DNA of 64,000 nt from Aricia agestis (GCF_905147365.1 NC_056408.1:7812001-7876000), one strand, 5' to 3'. Numbered from the stretch's first letter, positions 1-11,039 are shown. The notes: generated by a model not told the origin, from the letters alone. Numbers and translations are program-made.

Positions 1-410
1 AAACTACAGTTCGTATCGAACCCGCTAACGACCTGTAAGTTTAATAGAAACATGTAAGTAGTAACGACCTTATTGCAACTAAAATCGTGACTTAGGAGCA
101 TCTGTGGTCTAGCGGGTAGTAGGGTCCATGTTAGATTTAGGAGGTGGTATCCACCATTGAGACATTTTTAGATACTCATTACATTATACGGACACTCGTT
201 CGGTTAACGAAGCCATCAAGAGAAAAAAATTCAGTTAATTTCTATTTTCTATGGAATGTGCCGGCTATTTTTGACCCCCGACATTTTTGTCTAATATAAG
301 AATGTCAATATGTGCCTGAAGCCTGAGCACAGTATCCATCATTTAAAAATATCATGTCCCAAACAAAATTACCCGTCCATATCCTTTTTATATATATATA
401 TATATATATA
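1..410. other. no gene seen; weak tRNA-like stretch
   Basis: No supported coding region. Around 95-165 there is a stretch (tctgtggtctagcgggtag) that looks like a degenerate tRNA A-box, possibly an old SINE head, but no clear B-box follows. A short TA-repeat run (about 391-410) leads into the next element. Confidence 0.3.
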
Positions 411-667
411 CAGGGTGTAACAAAAATAAGTGATAATACTTTAGGGTGTGTACGTGTTCCTTGTAGAGAGTTCACTGTGAAAGTCGCAGCGCTGAAAGAC
501 CAACATTTTTTTTCACTTTTGTATGGGGAAACTCGTGACGCTCGGGCCCTTGCGCATACAAAAGTGAAAAAAAAATCGTCTTTCAGAGCTGCTACTTTCA
601 CAGTGAACTCTCTACAAGGAACACGTACGCACCCTAAAGTATTATCACTTATTTTTGTTACACACTG
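411..667. mobile_element. Palindromic MITE, TA-flanked (CAGGGTGTAAC ends)
   Basis: The element is almost one long inverted repeat: the left half, starting cagggtgtaacaaaaa, is matched by the reverse complement on the right, ending at a diverged cacactg. Both sides abut TA repeats, consistent with a TA target as in Tc1/mariner-type elements. Related copies lie at 20752-20886, 20905-21065 and 49955-50214, with a diverged relative at about 44525-44650. ORFs on both strands here are products of the palindrome and carry no known domain. Superfamily is inferred from the TA flanks only. Confidence 0.8.
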
Positions 668-1200
668 TATATATAAAGTGTCCATGGCGTGATGGACCAC
701 AATTAATTAATATTCATAATATTATTTCAATAATCCTTGGTGCGAAAAATAAATAACAAAAAAAGGATATGGACGAACAGTCCATAGACGGCCACAATTA
801 TATAATAAAAAATAAAAAAACAAAATTACCCAAAAATAATGCAAAGACTTTATTTCATTTTTTACTGTAACTAAGACAAAAGCATAACACAATTTAACGT
901 TTTGCACTTACAACCTCATAACGTAAAAACCCTGTTTATGCCACAGTCTATCTACGTTTACGCCCCTTCACGGTATTTACGTCACAACCAACAAACAAAA
1001 ACGCTTTGTCCTCGAATGAGGTAATAAGGCTCAATGCCAGTACTGGAATATGAATTGTTTTGACAATAGACAAAATTGTGTCAAGTGTTTGATATTATCT
1101 TACCCTTTATGTATGCATGTATGTCAGTAGAACTCGTATATAAATCAAAATACCATCCATCCAGTTCTTATAATATTCTTTCAAACTGGCATTAAGAATA
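668..1200. other. no gene seen
   Basis: AT-rich sequence with no supported ORF or recognisable repeat. The short ORF near 722-907 shows no family signature. Confidence 0.4.
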
Positions 1201-1309
1201 ATTGCCACGATGGAGGACAAAAGAAAGCTGAGTCATACTGTGAATAGCACCCGACGAATTCTTTTGATCTACTTATCTTATTATTTCCTTTATTTGGAAT
1301 TGAACGATA

Positions 1310-1755
1310 AAGGTACGCGCACAGTTTGTCGGCGCGTGCCGGGGCGGATCGGGGCTCAGCGCAGCGCAAAATGCGCTATAGCACACTATTGCCGGGCCGC
1401 GTCGCATCGCATTGACGGATTTTAACGCTCACTGTGCCGGGGCGTGCCGGGGCGGATCGAAGCGGGCCGGGGCGGGTAGGCGCGCAATGCATGGACGGAT
1501 TTCGAGCCGAGGCTTGCCGGGCCGCATCGCATCACATCCGCGCGCCGCTTGCTATAGCACACTGTTGCCGGAGCGCAGGAGGTCTTTGTCGGGCCGTGTC
1601 GTATTGACGGAAATTCGCCAAGCAAAAATCCGCGCCGATGCGCCCCGGCACAGTGTGCGATACGCGCATCCGCTTCCATACAAATTGTATGGAGGCGGAT
1701 TTTCGCGATGCGCCCCGGCACGCTGAGCCCCGGCTCGGCCCGTCTCAGTGTGCTC
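1310..1755. repeat. GC-rich degenerate repeat island with hairpin
   Basis: A strongly GC- and CpG-rich island in AT-rich surroundings, made of imperfect repeats of a gtgccggggcggatcg-like unit on both strands. At about 1665-1705 is a hairpin centred on tccatacaaattgtatgga. The style resembles the other GC-rich palindromes at 45187-45541 and 49287-49456. Overlapping ORFs on both strands look like by-products of low stop-codon density. Probably a foldback/MITE-type repeat; a CpG island of a host promoter is an alternative, but no adjoining gene is visible. Confidence 0.5.
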
Positions 1756-2636
1756 ACTCCTTAAAGCTGCATTTTAGCTCCGCGAAATCGCTTTTCTACT
1801 AAGCAACTAACAACATCTGAAAGCCTTTTAAGACACATATTGTTATGATAGTAACAATGTTATCAATGACGCCATTATAATATTATAACTAGCTAAAAGC
1901 CGAGCTTTGTAACGGCACGCGTCGTTTTTCTGCGTGGTAATAATTTTTAAGGTAGTTTTTTTTTTATATTTTAAAAGTAACCAAACCTTGAGTGACTGAT
2001 GATAACACATCTACATATAATATATAAATAAAAATTGCTATGTTAAAGCACAAATCAATAAGCGAGATAGTTTTTCCGTAAAGTGTACCACAAAAGTGCT
2101 CAAGTTGTAGAATATAGTAGGGCTCGCTTTGCTCGACTTTATAATGAAAACGCTCTTAGCAGTAACTAGATTTTGTAATTTTTTTGTAACTAGATTTTTG
2201 TATTAGTACGATATTATGAGTACTCGGGCCCATATAAATTGGACCCAGTGGGTCCAATGACTAGATATGAAATTTTAACATTTTTTCATCTAGCGATTGG
2301 ACCCAAGTAATTATTTTTTATGACTGTCGGGTTTATGTCCGTAGGACCAGCAAAAAAGTTGTAGATTAGAATAAAAAACAAAATAATTACTTTGTATGAA
2401 AATATTTATTGAGATCGGTCAAGGCTCAAGACAAATTAAAACTTCAAACAATTAGTAAAAATAATAGAAAATAAATCAATATTTGGCCAATAATATTAAT
2501 ATAAAGTATTTTAAAACTAATAACATAAGATTCTTCGTACTTCTTTTGTTTAAAATAAAAATAAAGTAGGTATTTTTTTTTCTATCTAATAAAATCACAG
2601 GTTTTATTATAAAATAATATCTTAGGTGTACCTTGT
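1756..2636. other. no gene seen
   Basis: AT-rich. Contains a small inverted motif (ttggacccagtgggtccaa, about 2240) and otherwise nothing supportable. Confidence 0.4.
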
Positions 2637-2939
2637 AATAGGCTACTTGACCTAATTTTTTTCTTCACGCTAATCGCTTCTTAATCATCCGTTTTCACAA
2701 AAAAAAACTAATATTTTAATATTATACACAGTAGAAACCCATGAAAATGTTGATTGAAAAATATGCCTTATAAATGGCGCCAATCATATTTTCATAAAAT
2801 CATATTTTCAAATATCGACTTTATTTATCAATCATAAGCTTTTATTTGATGATAAGCGTGAAATACGGTTTCCTAGGTCAAGTTCTACTAGAAATATGAA
2901 TTTGTTCAATGAAATTGAATATAGGTCAAGTAGCCTATT
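2637..2939. mobile_element. MITE with AATAGGCTACTTGACCTA terminal inverted repeats
   Basis: An 18-bp terminal inverted repeat (aataggctacttgaccta at 2637-2654, its complement at 2922-2939) bounds about 300 bp of AT-rich DNA without an ORF. This is the structure of a non-autonomous DNA transposon. No clear target duplication was read, so the superfamily is left open. Confidence 0.65.
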
Positions 2940-4492
2940 GTGAATTAGTTATTGTTTATAATAATAATGTAATTTACTAGGTTTAAAAACATTAGAATTG
3001 CCAGTAGGTCACTCAAATAATATTATTAAGTATGTAATAAAATATTATAATTATTAAAGTATGAGTAATACTTTCCATACATTACTTTTTCTAGTTTTTT
3101 ATAATATTACAATTTTTAACAAAAATAATCCTTAGATGTTACGTTAAGTGAATTCTGTGGTTTATCTACATTTTACGCATTGATCTACCAAACACGTGTT
3201 TTTAGCCGACATCATAATTTATCCTTGAGCTGGGCAAACTTATTAAATGATGCAATCTCTCTCGCACTCATTATGCATATTGTGCAAAATGTACTTTTAA
3301 AGTAAAGCAAAAAAACAAGTACACTGTACAATGCGCATGGCGCGGGCGCCCGCGCCGATCGGCTGGTTAAGACTTTAACAGTAATAATTAACGTTAGTTT
3401 AATTACACTAAATATGTATTTTTAATAATATTTTTTATTTATTATTAGTTTTAATATACAAAATAATATGGTTACTTATAACTTATTATTTTAGTGCCAA
3501 CCTTTTTTTTTTTTTAACATGGGAAAATGCTTTACGCATCCCCGGCAAATTGGGGATATCGGCCGGGGTATCCACTAAAACCCCATATAAATTATTTCTA
3601 GTATCAATATAAAAAGCTATCGAATGTTCATACAAAATTGCATTAAAAACGGTTGAGCCGTTTTAGAGTTCGCGCACAAACACTGTGACACGAGAATTTT
3701 ATATGATAGATTTAATTAATATTGTCATTGATATAGAACATAAATGAATATCCTGTTCTCTATCTCCAACAATATATTCACCAGATCGGTATGCATATAT
3801 CCTCAAATATTTGAATTCCTCCAACTTCACTGTGCAGGTTCCATTCGAAATGTTATTGACGAAGCAATTATACGTAACGGTCTATAAATAAATGGCCTTT
3901 ATGACCTGAAGGATTAGCTATATTATATTTGCTTATCCAGACTCTATCACCTTTGCCTCGATTTCGCTATTTTCAGCCATCTTTAATACAGCTTCGATTC
4001 CAAATCTTTTCAAATTTGATTCTCATTTAAGTGTAACGGCCGCATTTAGAGACATTTGATGATTATTATCTAAACTTAATTTAATGGAGAGTTTTAGAGA
4101 TAATTTGTTAATGTAAACAGTTAAATAGTAGGGAGCCAACCTAATATTAAAACCATATTTCACACCATCTCATTTACTTCCCAAATCTTATATCTGGGCC
4201 ATTCCGCTACAGACGGCCCTTAACGAGAATTTTTAAAATGAGCATTAGTTACATTTTTTTATTAGAATATACGTAAGAAGATGTGTATTTACTAAAAAAA
4301 CAACTTTTATCGATAAAAAATGGAATTATAGTAATTTAGAGCGTTTTTAAACAATATCATCGACGCGATGATTTTTCTCATATTTTTAAATTAAAATAGC
4401 ATATATTTCAGATCAATGTTTAGTTGTAGTATAGTTACACAACAATACGTAGAAATCTTTTGTATAAATTACACGATTCAATAGTAAGTAGT
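2940..4492. other. no gene seen; repeat fragment near 3517-3600
   Basis: AT-rich. At 3517-3600 the words acgcatccccggca and actaaaacccca recur in the same order as in the repeat at 46290-46420, so this is probably a fragment of the same family. A GC-rich patch (about 3330-3365) and the rest hold nothing supportable. Confidence 0.4.
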
Positions 4493-4500
4493 GATTTAGA

Positions 4501-4719
4501 CTACGAATAATAAAAACTAAGGAATCGTAACTACCATACTATTACCGTTTTAAATTTGGTTCCTTTTGATCTGTCATATAACGTCAGCCTAGTACCGCTC
4601 AAGGTCACCTAAATATTGCAAATGTATTGAAATGTGTACCTAAGGTACACTTTTTTGGCAAGTATTGTGGAGCATGTTTTTTGACGGAGTTACTTTTCCT
4701 TAGTTTTTATTATTCGTAG
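4501..4719. mobile_element. hAT-type MITE, 219 bp, with 8-bp TSD
   Basis: Perfect terminal inverted repeats (ctacgaataataaaaac) bound a 219-bp element. The flanks are exact 8-bp direct repeats, GATTTAGA at 4493-4500 and 4720-4727, the target duplication length typical of hAT transposases. A near-identical copy at 34844-35061 has its own different 8-bp duplication. There is no ORF, so the element depends on a transposase elsewhere. Confidence 0.9.
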
Positions 4720-5030
4720 GATTTAGACGATTAATTTTGTCAGGCCAGTAAACAACTGAAAATTAAAAAAAAAAACTACAATTTGGTGCAGTTTTATTAG
4801 AAACTTACTAGTATAATTATATATTTCATGTCGAAAATTTTTAAATTTGTTAGAGAATTACGATTTAATTCACCTTTAACATATTTGAGAATTTTGATGT
4901 TGCGCCCGCGATCGTAGAAATGTTAATAATTTCTAGTACTTATTACTATAATGACTTTTATCTGGTTACATAGTTTTTTTGTTTTATGCTATTTTGAAAT
5001 AAAGGCAAGTTATTTTGTAAAAATGACTCC

Positions 5031-5126
5031 TAGCTAGATCGATTTATCGCCCCCAAAACCCGCTATAACGATTTTCATGAAATTTATTATATAGCGGGTT
5101 TCGGGGGCGATAAATTGATCTAGCTA
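5031..5126. repeat. Hairpin element with 36-bp arms
   Basis: Left arm 5031-5066 pairs with right arm 5091-5126 with few mismatches (tatcgcccccaaaacccgct versus its complement). The loop is about 24 bases. Likely a very small foldback element; no ORF. Confidence 0.7.
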
Positions 5127-5252
5127 AGAATCATTTTTAGAAAATGTCTTTTTATTCGTGTTTTATCGATAATTGATAAACTGAAAAATATGACCCGTCC
5201 TGACATCTATTGGCGAATAATAATACTATTTTGTGAGCAACTAATTGCTTTA

Positions 5253-5287
5253 ACGGCACAACAACAGCTTAGCTGTTGTTGTGCCGT
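5253..5287. repeat. Perfect 17-bp hairpin, 1-base loop
   Basis: acggcacaacaacagct is followed after one base by its exact reverse complement. It is one of a set of perfect hairpins across the window; see findings. Confidence 0.8.
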
Positions 5288-5389
5288 AAAAGCTATTCCA
5301 GCAGATGGCGTTGTTAAGTAACACGAAATCAATGAATGTTTGCTATACCGAGCAAAGCTCGGTCATCCAAGTACTATTTCATTAACCCA

Positions 5390-5450
5390 TCAATCCCCAA
5401 GTGGCACCCAGCTGCCGCATAACAATTGAAAATCTATTGTGTCTGCGATA
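5390..5450. repeat. Fragment of small TTAA element
   Basis: Begins ttaacccatcaatcccca, the same start as the element at 50837-50931, and shares the words ctattgtgtct and cgat. Probably a diverged copy of that short TTAA-flanked hairpin family. Confidence 0.45.
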
Positions 5451-5721
5451 CCCACAATTAAAATACTAAACTTCCATTTCAACCCCTTTAATCAATACGA
5501 GGTGAGTAAATTTCTAACAGTAAACGATTTTGCTAAATCCTACCGAACTCTGCTGTGCATGTCTGACTAGTTCAAACAATGCCGACTGGAATCTAAATTG
5601 ACGGATGCGTTGTCTTTCACCGGAAAGGCCTGTAACCTGTAAAATCTAAATACATTGCCATATACAGAAAATGTTTGTGTCATATAGTCACTTCTATTCA
5701 ACAATACAAATACCATACAAC

Positions 5722-5880
5722 TATAAAAACTAAGGAAAAGTAACTCCGTCAAAAAACATGTTCTACAATACTTGTCAAAAAGTGTACCTTAGGTAACTAC
5801 ATTTCAATACATTTGCAATATTTAGGTGGCCTTGAGCGGTATCAGGCTGACGTTACATGACAGTTTGAAAGGAACCAAAT
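5722..5880 (-). mobile_element. Truncated copy of the 219-bp hAT-type MITE
   Basis: Matches the reverse complement of 4501-4719 from the inner part of the terminal repeat (ataaaaactaagga) to the body word ggaaccaaat. The far terminal repeat is missing, so it is a decayed copy. Confidence 0.75.
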
Positions 5881-6054
5881 TAACAAATTAACCAAATTTG
5901 TAAGAAAACCCGCTTGCGGATTACAAAAATCGAAACATAATATTATGATTATATATCCTGAAAATTCTAAACTATCTGACTTAGAGCATAGAAGTAAAGG
6001 AATTTATTTAAGATGAAATAATCTTCTATATTTTTAATTAAATTATACTCACAC

Positions 6055-6342
6055 CCACAGAAAACCAACGTGAAACAGCGCTTGCGCGTTGTTTCGCCGA
6101 GTGAGTGAGTTTACCGGAGGCCCAATCCCCTACCATATTCCCTTCCCTACCCTCCCCTATTCCCTTCCCTACCCTCCTTTATTCCCCTCCCTTCCTTACC
6201 CTCCCCTATTACCCTATTCCCTCTAAAAGGCCGGCAACGCACTTGCAGCCCTTCTGATGCTGCGAGTGTCCATCGGCAACAAAAGTTGCTTTCCATCAGG
6301 TGACCCGTTTGCTCGTTTGCCACCTTATTTCATAAAAAAGAA
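6055..6342 (+). mobile_element. Poly(A) SINE, 5'-truncated
   Basis: Same family as 16163-16490, 27035-27285 and 62827-63126 but on the plus strand: gtgaaacagcgcttgcgc near the start, a pyrimidine-rich ccctaccctcccc stretch, gccggcaacgcac, then tcaggtgacccgtttgctcg and a short A-rich tail. The usual 5' head is missing here. Confidence 0.75.
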
Positions 6343-6343
6343 C

Positions 6344-6401
6344 GTGGTATTAATTCTCCGGTCGAGCCGGCCCATTCGTGCCTAAGCATGGCTCTCCCAC
6401 G
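6344..6401 (-). mobile_element. Detached SINE head in opposite orientation
   Basis: The ggtcgagccggcccattcgt and gcatggctctcccacg words are the 5' head of the same SINE family, but in the opposite orientation to the body immediately to its left. Either two partial copies lie tail to tail or one copy was rearranged. Confidence 0.6.
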
Positions 6402-6419
6402 TCTGAATTTCTCCCACGT

Positions 6420-6600
6420 CTGTTTTAAGTATTTGTTGTTATAGCGGCAACAGATATACACATTACACAATCTGTAAAAATTTCAGAAGTCTCGCTATAG
6501 CGGTTCTTGAGATACAGCCTGGCGACAAACAGATAGACAGACAGACGGACAGACGGACAGACAACGAAGTCTTAGTAATAGGGTCCCGTTTTTACCCTTT
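6420..6600 (+). repeat. Lepidopteran interspersed repeat, 3' part
   Basis: Shares the words gcggttct(t/c)gaga, cagcctgg(c/t)gaca and aatagggtcccgttttt with the longer copy at about 31435-31870. Contains a short cagacggacagacggacaga run. It carries no ORF and is probably non-autonomous; its class is not certain. Confidence 0.6.
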
Positions 6601-7254
6601 GGGTACGTTTTAACCCTAAAAAAGAACCAGTTTAATGCGCTAGATTTTTAGATAAACTTTGGTTTCTGGTTTGGTGGTGTTTAATTCCACGAAAATAACA
6701 TATTGCCTGTGAAAGCGTAGTCCATAAGTTTAACTATCAAATGAGACCTTTTCTTATCTTCATAGGATATTTACATGAGAAGTAAATAATGGAGTAAAAA
6801 TTTGAGAGCGTCGATAAAATATGCCATGTTTTTTTTATAATTAATTATAAAAAAAAATATATTTTAGATATATTTATTATTAATTATATCTATTATATAT
6901 TTTATCATTAATTATCATTTACATTAAAGGATCGGTGTCGGGACACATTGTATATCTGTGTTTATTCGCAAGTTGTCAAAACCTTTTTGGACAAAGCCAT
7001 GCGTAAGGTTGATTTCCCATGTCGCCCACTGATATCCCCTGAATGAATAGATCATGTGTGAGGCTATGAATATTAATACGGCTCTAACGTCACACGTGAT
7101 CGTTGCCACAGGAAAATTCCTGCTTATTAGAAACTTTACCTTTGAACCTAGCAGTAGCTTAACCTACCTTATTATGTAACGATTAATAATATTGTAATAC
7201 TAAAGGCTTGCAAAGCAGTCCTTTCGTATAGCAATTTCAGAGAAAAACTTTATT

Positions 7255-7650
7255 TTTGACCGACCTCCAAAAAGGAGGAGGTAATACGTTCGGCTGTATG
7301 TATCTTTTTTTTTGTATGTTCAACGATTACTCAGCTGTTTGTGGTCCGATTTTCAAAATTCTTTTTGTGTTGTATAGGGTTTAACTCGAATTTTTGTACC
7401 CTGGATCCGAAGGTACCGAACAGAACTTTTGAATGCTTATAGGTACAGGTTCGGGGATTTCGGCGTTGTTTAAACAACTGAAAGCATAAGCCAACACATC
7501 AATTTGATTGATCATCATCATCACATTATGACACAATTATTAGTACTTTTCATGATATTTTGCATCGAAGCGGATGGTTTTGATGATGATTTCGCTGTTT
7601 GTGGACCGATTTTCAAAATTCTCATGTTGTTGATATAATCTTAATTTTGT
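7255..7650 (+). repeat. Interspersed repeat (aaaaaggaggaggt type)
   Basis: Begins with ccgacctccaaaaaggagg and has tgtatgttcaacgattactc, also seen near 8620 (complement) and 27565, and gaacagaactt..gaatgct, related to about 10617-10640. Non-coding and degenerate; likely internal sequence of non-autonomous elements. Confidence 0.5.
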
Positions 7651-7657
7651 ATAACAA

Positions 7658-7939
7658 CTAGATGTCCCGCGCGGCTTCGCCCGCGTAAATTAGGAATTTT
7701 ACAGAAACCGTACATTTTCCCATAAAAAATATTTTCCCCGTTTTTCCCGCATTTTCCTGAGTTTCTTCGGTCGTATTAGTCTTAGCGTGATAATATATTA
7801 TATAATATAGCCTATAGTCTTACTCGATAAATGATCAATCTAACACTGAGATAAGTTCTTAAATCGGACCTGTAGTTCCTGAGATTGACGCGTTCAAACA
7901 AACATACTCTTCAATGTTATTATATTAGGTAGGTATAGA
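7658..7939 (-). mobile_element. Small non-autonomous Helitron (Lep1-like)
   Basis: On the minus strand it begins TCTATACCTACCTAATATAA and ends in a GC-rich hairpin (gcgggcgaagccgcgc) followed by CTAG, inserted between A and T. These are Helitron hallmarks (5' TC, 3' hairpin plus CTRR, AT target, no target duplication). No ORF. Confidence 0.8.
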
Positions 7940-7949
7940 TTTTTTTTAT

Positions 7950-8207
7950 CTATGGACGCTTCACACCGGGTCAGTCTGGCCCCGTGGTAAGTACCTGATG
8001 GACTTGTGTTACAGGTACCAGACAACGGAAATATATTTAATACTTTTATACTATACATATATTTAAGATTTTTATTATATGATACACATATTTAATACAC
8101 ATCCATGACCCAGGAACTTTGAAAACTTTTTGTTCCGTCGGCGGGATTTGAACCCGCAACCTCCGGCTTGAGCTACCAACGCGCTCACCACTGAGCCACA
8201 GAGGTCG
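7950..8207 (-). mobile_element. tRNA-derived SINE
   Basis: The minus strand starts with a tRNA-like head: an A-box in gtggctcagtggtgagcgcg and a B-box in gcgggttcaaatcccgc (8138-8207). The body ends with acttaccacggggccagac and gtgaagcgtccatag before an A-rich tail. The tRNA-like part continues straight into SINE body and is not a functional tRNA gene. Confidence 0.85.
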
Positions 8208-8244
8208 TCAAACTATTTTTAGAAATAAAATAAAGATTTTTTTT

Positions 8245-8307
8245 TAATTATCGCTTGACAAACTCGAGTCTCGATCTAAAAGACTATGAAATGGTATAAT
8301 ATGGTAG

Positions 8308-8344
<37 letters not shown>

Positions 8345-8875
8345 TGTAATTTGCATAGTAGCATATGATTCCTGTTCTTAAAACAACGCCGAAACTCCCA
8401 AACTTGTATCTATAAATAATCAGGAGTTCTCTCAGCACCTTCCGAACCACGGTATACCAGGTATATCTCGGTGCAAAATCTTACTTGTTGGTAGCATATG
8501 CTTAGAATACTTCTCACGAAACCGAAGTCACCACACGTTTCCCTATAAGTTTTGAGGAGTTCCCTCGATTACTTATGGATCCTTCATCAGATCACCACTT
8601 TTGTGAATATAAAAATAAGGTAACATACGGCGGAGTAATCGTTGAATATAAGAAAACGAACATAACACCTCCCCCATTTTGAAAGTCGGTTAAAATTGCT
8701 ACAATTTTAACCGACTTTCAAAATGGGGGATAACACTATGTGTTATTCTGATGTATAAGCTATATTATTGTAAAGTTTCATTAAAATCCGTTCAGTAGTT
8801 TTTGCGTGAAAGAGTAACAAACATCCATACATCCATACATCCAAACAAACTTTCGCCTTTATAATATTAGTAGGA
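8245..8875 (-). mobile_element. Helitron-like element, 3' end not resolved
   Basis: On the minus strand it begins atcctactaatattataaag, like the Helitron at 27384-29650, and follows that element's interior (gtgacttcggtttcgtgag, aagattttgcacc, ctcctga, tacaagtttgggagtttcg) to about 8245. A perfect 29-bp hairpin (8670-8698 with 8702-8730) interrupts it. A (atg)n run at about 8306-8342 is an expanded microsatellite. The 3' end was probably displaced by the SINE beside it. Confidence 0.65.
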
Positions 8876-8957
8876 TGTAGCCTATAATATATTATCACGC
8901 TAAGACCAATAGAAGCGGAGCACCAATGAAGAATGTTTCAAAATCGGGTGATTTTTC

Positions 8958-9593
8958 CTATTGTGCTGCGTAAACGATAAAAGTTTCGCAAAAAATGGCA
9001 GAATTTTCTTTATTTACCCATGAATTAGTTACTCTCTCGGGTCTGTGGCTGTTTGGTTGTTCGTTTTGTTCGGTGTTGCTATGTGTCTGTGCGGATGATT
9101 TTCTTGCTCTCTGTATTCGATGCCTATCCCTATCCTGGCTGAGGCGAGCCTCACGCTCTACAGATGATTCTCTTTCTCTCTGTATTCGATTTCTATCACT
9201 ATTCTGGCTGAGGCGAGCCTCACGCTCTACAGACGATTCTCTTTCTCTCTGTATTCGATTTCTATCACTATTCTGGCTGAGGCGAACCTCACGCTCTACA
9301 GACGATTCTCTTTCTCTCTGTATCCGAATTCTATCATTTTTCCGACTGAGGCGAGCCTCATGCTCTACAGACGATTCTCTTTCTCTCTGTATCCGAATTC
9401 TATCATTTTTCCGACTGAGGCGAGCCTCACGCTCTACAGACGATTCTCTTTCTCTCTGTATCCGATTTCTATCACTATTCTGGCTGAGGCGAGTCTCACG
9501 TTCCGTTGACGATTCTTCATCTCTTGCTGAACGTGCTCTTTTGGCATTCACTGTACTACGACCTATGTTCGAACGACGACGTCTTCCAGGCAT
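8958..9593 (-). CDS. Arg/Glu-rich repeat protein, probable Helitron N-terminal fragment
   Basis: The start is placed at the ATG at 9593-9591, which gives a protein beginning MPGRRRRSNIGR, an opening I recognise from N-termini of lepidopteran Helitron replicase-helicase proteins; upstream codons in the same frame look non-coding. About 211 residues follow. Most of it is a tandem array of a 23-residue unit (core ERESSVEREARLSQNSDRNR), about six copies, highly charged and probably helical. The C-terminal 45 residues are not repetitive. No HUH replicase or helicase motif is present, so it is at best the first exon or a truncated piece. Helitron-like 5' sequence on the same strand at about 10449 supports the assignment. 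Function of the repeats is unknown. Confidence 0.5.
   Translation of the reverse strand: MPGRRRRSNIGRSTVNAKRARSARDEESSTERETRLSQNSDRNRIQRERESSVEREARLSRKNDRIRIQRERESSVEHEARLSRKNDRIRIQRERESSVEREVRLSQNSDRNRIQRERESSVEREARLSQNSDRNRIQRERESSVEREARLSQDRDRHRIQRARKSSAQTHSNTEQNEQPNSHRPERVTNSWVNKENSAIFCETFIVYAAQ
9100..9520. repeat. 69-bp tandem repeat array
   Basis: About six units with a 69-bp period (ctgaggcgagcctcacgctc recurring). The period is a multiple of three, so the frame is kept. Units differ by a few bases and fall in two subtypes (ctattctgg versus tttttccga), indicating internal duplication of unit pairs. Confidence 0.9.
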
Positions 9594-10329
9594 GATCGTA
9601 TAGTAATACCCACAAAGCAACAAATAACCCAATCGCAAAGCAAAAACAAAAGTCCGTTTTTCTAACCAAGTCAAATATATTTTTATCGACAATTCAGAAA
9701 CCAAAGAACCAGAAACAATGAATATCTGAAAGAAAGCGCTGTGGTTGCTCCTCTGCGTTACCGTCTGCACAACCACACAATGACGAAATACACTATCTAC
9801 TACAATAACATAAGCCCGAAGCTTATGAGAGCCCCCGGCCGGTTCCGCCGTAAACGCTATGTCCCTCGGCCGCCGCCGCGCGACATATTTTTTGATTCCG
9901 CGTAAGTTTATACGTTTGAAAACTTCTAAAGTATTGATCGAAATTGTATAGTGTAAAAGACAATTATAATCTACATTTAATGTCTTAGCTTCCAAACATG
10001 TTTATTTGGGTAAGGGTTAATGTTGTAAATTGTTAAAATCGCTTCGTAAATAAGCCATTATTTTTCGTAAAAAGTAAAGAACAAAAATGGCTATTGTGAG
10101 TTATCCCTAAGAAATAGACATATACCATCGCGGACTTTTTTGTTTACCTTATTAAGGTGTACAATACTGTAGTACATTATTTTGATCTATCTCGTAGGGT
10201 TTAGCCAGCGTTTGCAATATAAACGCAAAAAAATGAATTTATTTACGACATAACATTAGAAACCTCTAAAATTATCAGTGTTTCTCTACCATATTATGCA
10301 TATGTTATACATATAAACCTTCCTATTGA

Positions 10330-10449
10330 AACACTCAATCTATTAAAAAAACCGCATCAAAATCCGTTGAGTAGTTTTAAAGATCTAAGCATACATACAC
10401 ACATACATACAGACAGCGGAAAGCGACTTTGTTTTATACTATTTAGAGA
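10330..10449 (-). mobile_element. Helitron-type 5' terminus
   Basis: On the minus strand, TCTCTAAATAGTATAAAACA preceded by A, then agtcgctttccgctgtctgt, matches the common start of larger lepidopteran Helitrons as I recall it. It lies about 850 bp upstream of the repeat-protein ORF on the same strand and may be the left end of the same element; the 3' end is not identified. Confidence 0.5.
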
Positions 10450-10459
10450 TTACGAAAGC

Positions 10460-10930
10460 GGTGAGCTGATGATGGCATCTATGAGCAAAAAGGGAAATCC
10501 TTGAAATTTATCAAAACACTCATAGTGGTTAAAATGTGGTTTCTTGTAAGTTAAACATATGTTACGAATAAGGAACGACACCTTTCATACGAAGGTGTCT
10601 CTTGGTGCAAAGGCACTGAACAGAACTCCTGAACCTTTAAAGATAAAAGTTTGGAAATTGCAGCATCGCTTCGATAACTGCAAGCATTTACCACAATTTC
10701 GCTTATAAGTTATAGTAACATAATGTGATTAGTTAACATTCATAGTGGTTATTTACGCAAAAAGTCTTATTTTGTAGATAACTAAAAAGAGTGAAATTAT
10801 TATTTTTAACAAAAAAATTTAAACCGACTTCCAAGGTAAAAACAATAGTAATATGGACTAAAAAGTATTAAATAACTCTTTAATAGTGCGTTTTTCAGAA
10901 TTCGTCTAAATCTCAATTATTTCTGTACAT
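10460..10930. repeat. Degenerate interspersed repeat; no gene seen
   Basis: Shares words with 7255-7650 (gaacagaactcctgaac, gtttgg..att) and an aaaccgacttccaag motif. Non-coding. Confidence 0.4.
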
Positions 10931-11039
10931 ACCACAGTCTTTGTACGATCCATATCGTACATCAAGCAGTTTTAGGGTTTTTAAGGAGTCATCATTTAGG
11001 ACGCGCTCGCGTAATTATTTAATTATTTTATTATAATCA

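Larger units (their letters stand above)
5945..6965. repeat. Decayed arm of the foldback repeat seen at 27977-29610
   Basis: Blocks at about 5960-6040 (ctaaactatctgacttagag) and 6613-6965 (agaaccagtttaat, gcgtagtcc, catcggtgtcgggacacattg-like) follow the same order as the right arm at 29160-29610. The gap between the blocks is filled by a SINE and another repeat, so these inserted into an older copy of the arm. Confidence 0.65.

Noticed and set aside
305..700. Overlapping ORFs of 112-131 residues on both strands
   Set aside because: They arise from the palindromic MITE, so both strands translate to related residues; no domain.
1181..1757. Overlapping ORFs in the GC-rich island
   Set aside because: Low stop frequency in GC-rich repeats on both strands; residues are low-complexity Arg/Ala/Gly.
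8138..8207. tRNA gene on the minus strand
   Set aside because: A- and B-boxes are present but the sequence continues into a SINE body; it is a SINE head.
8244..8450. ORF with a run of about 12 histidines
   Set aside because: The run is the complement of an (atg)n microsatellite inside a Helitron-like repeat; no other protein features.
8995..9603. 202-residue plus-strand ORF with Ser/Leu/Arg repeats
   Set aside because: It is the antisense of the 69-bp repeat array; the minus strand has the Helitron-like start.
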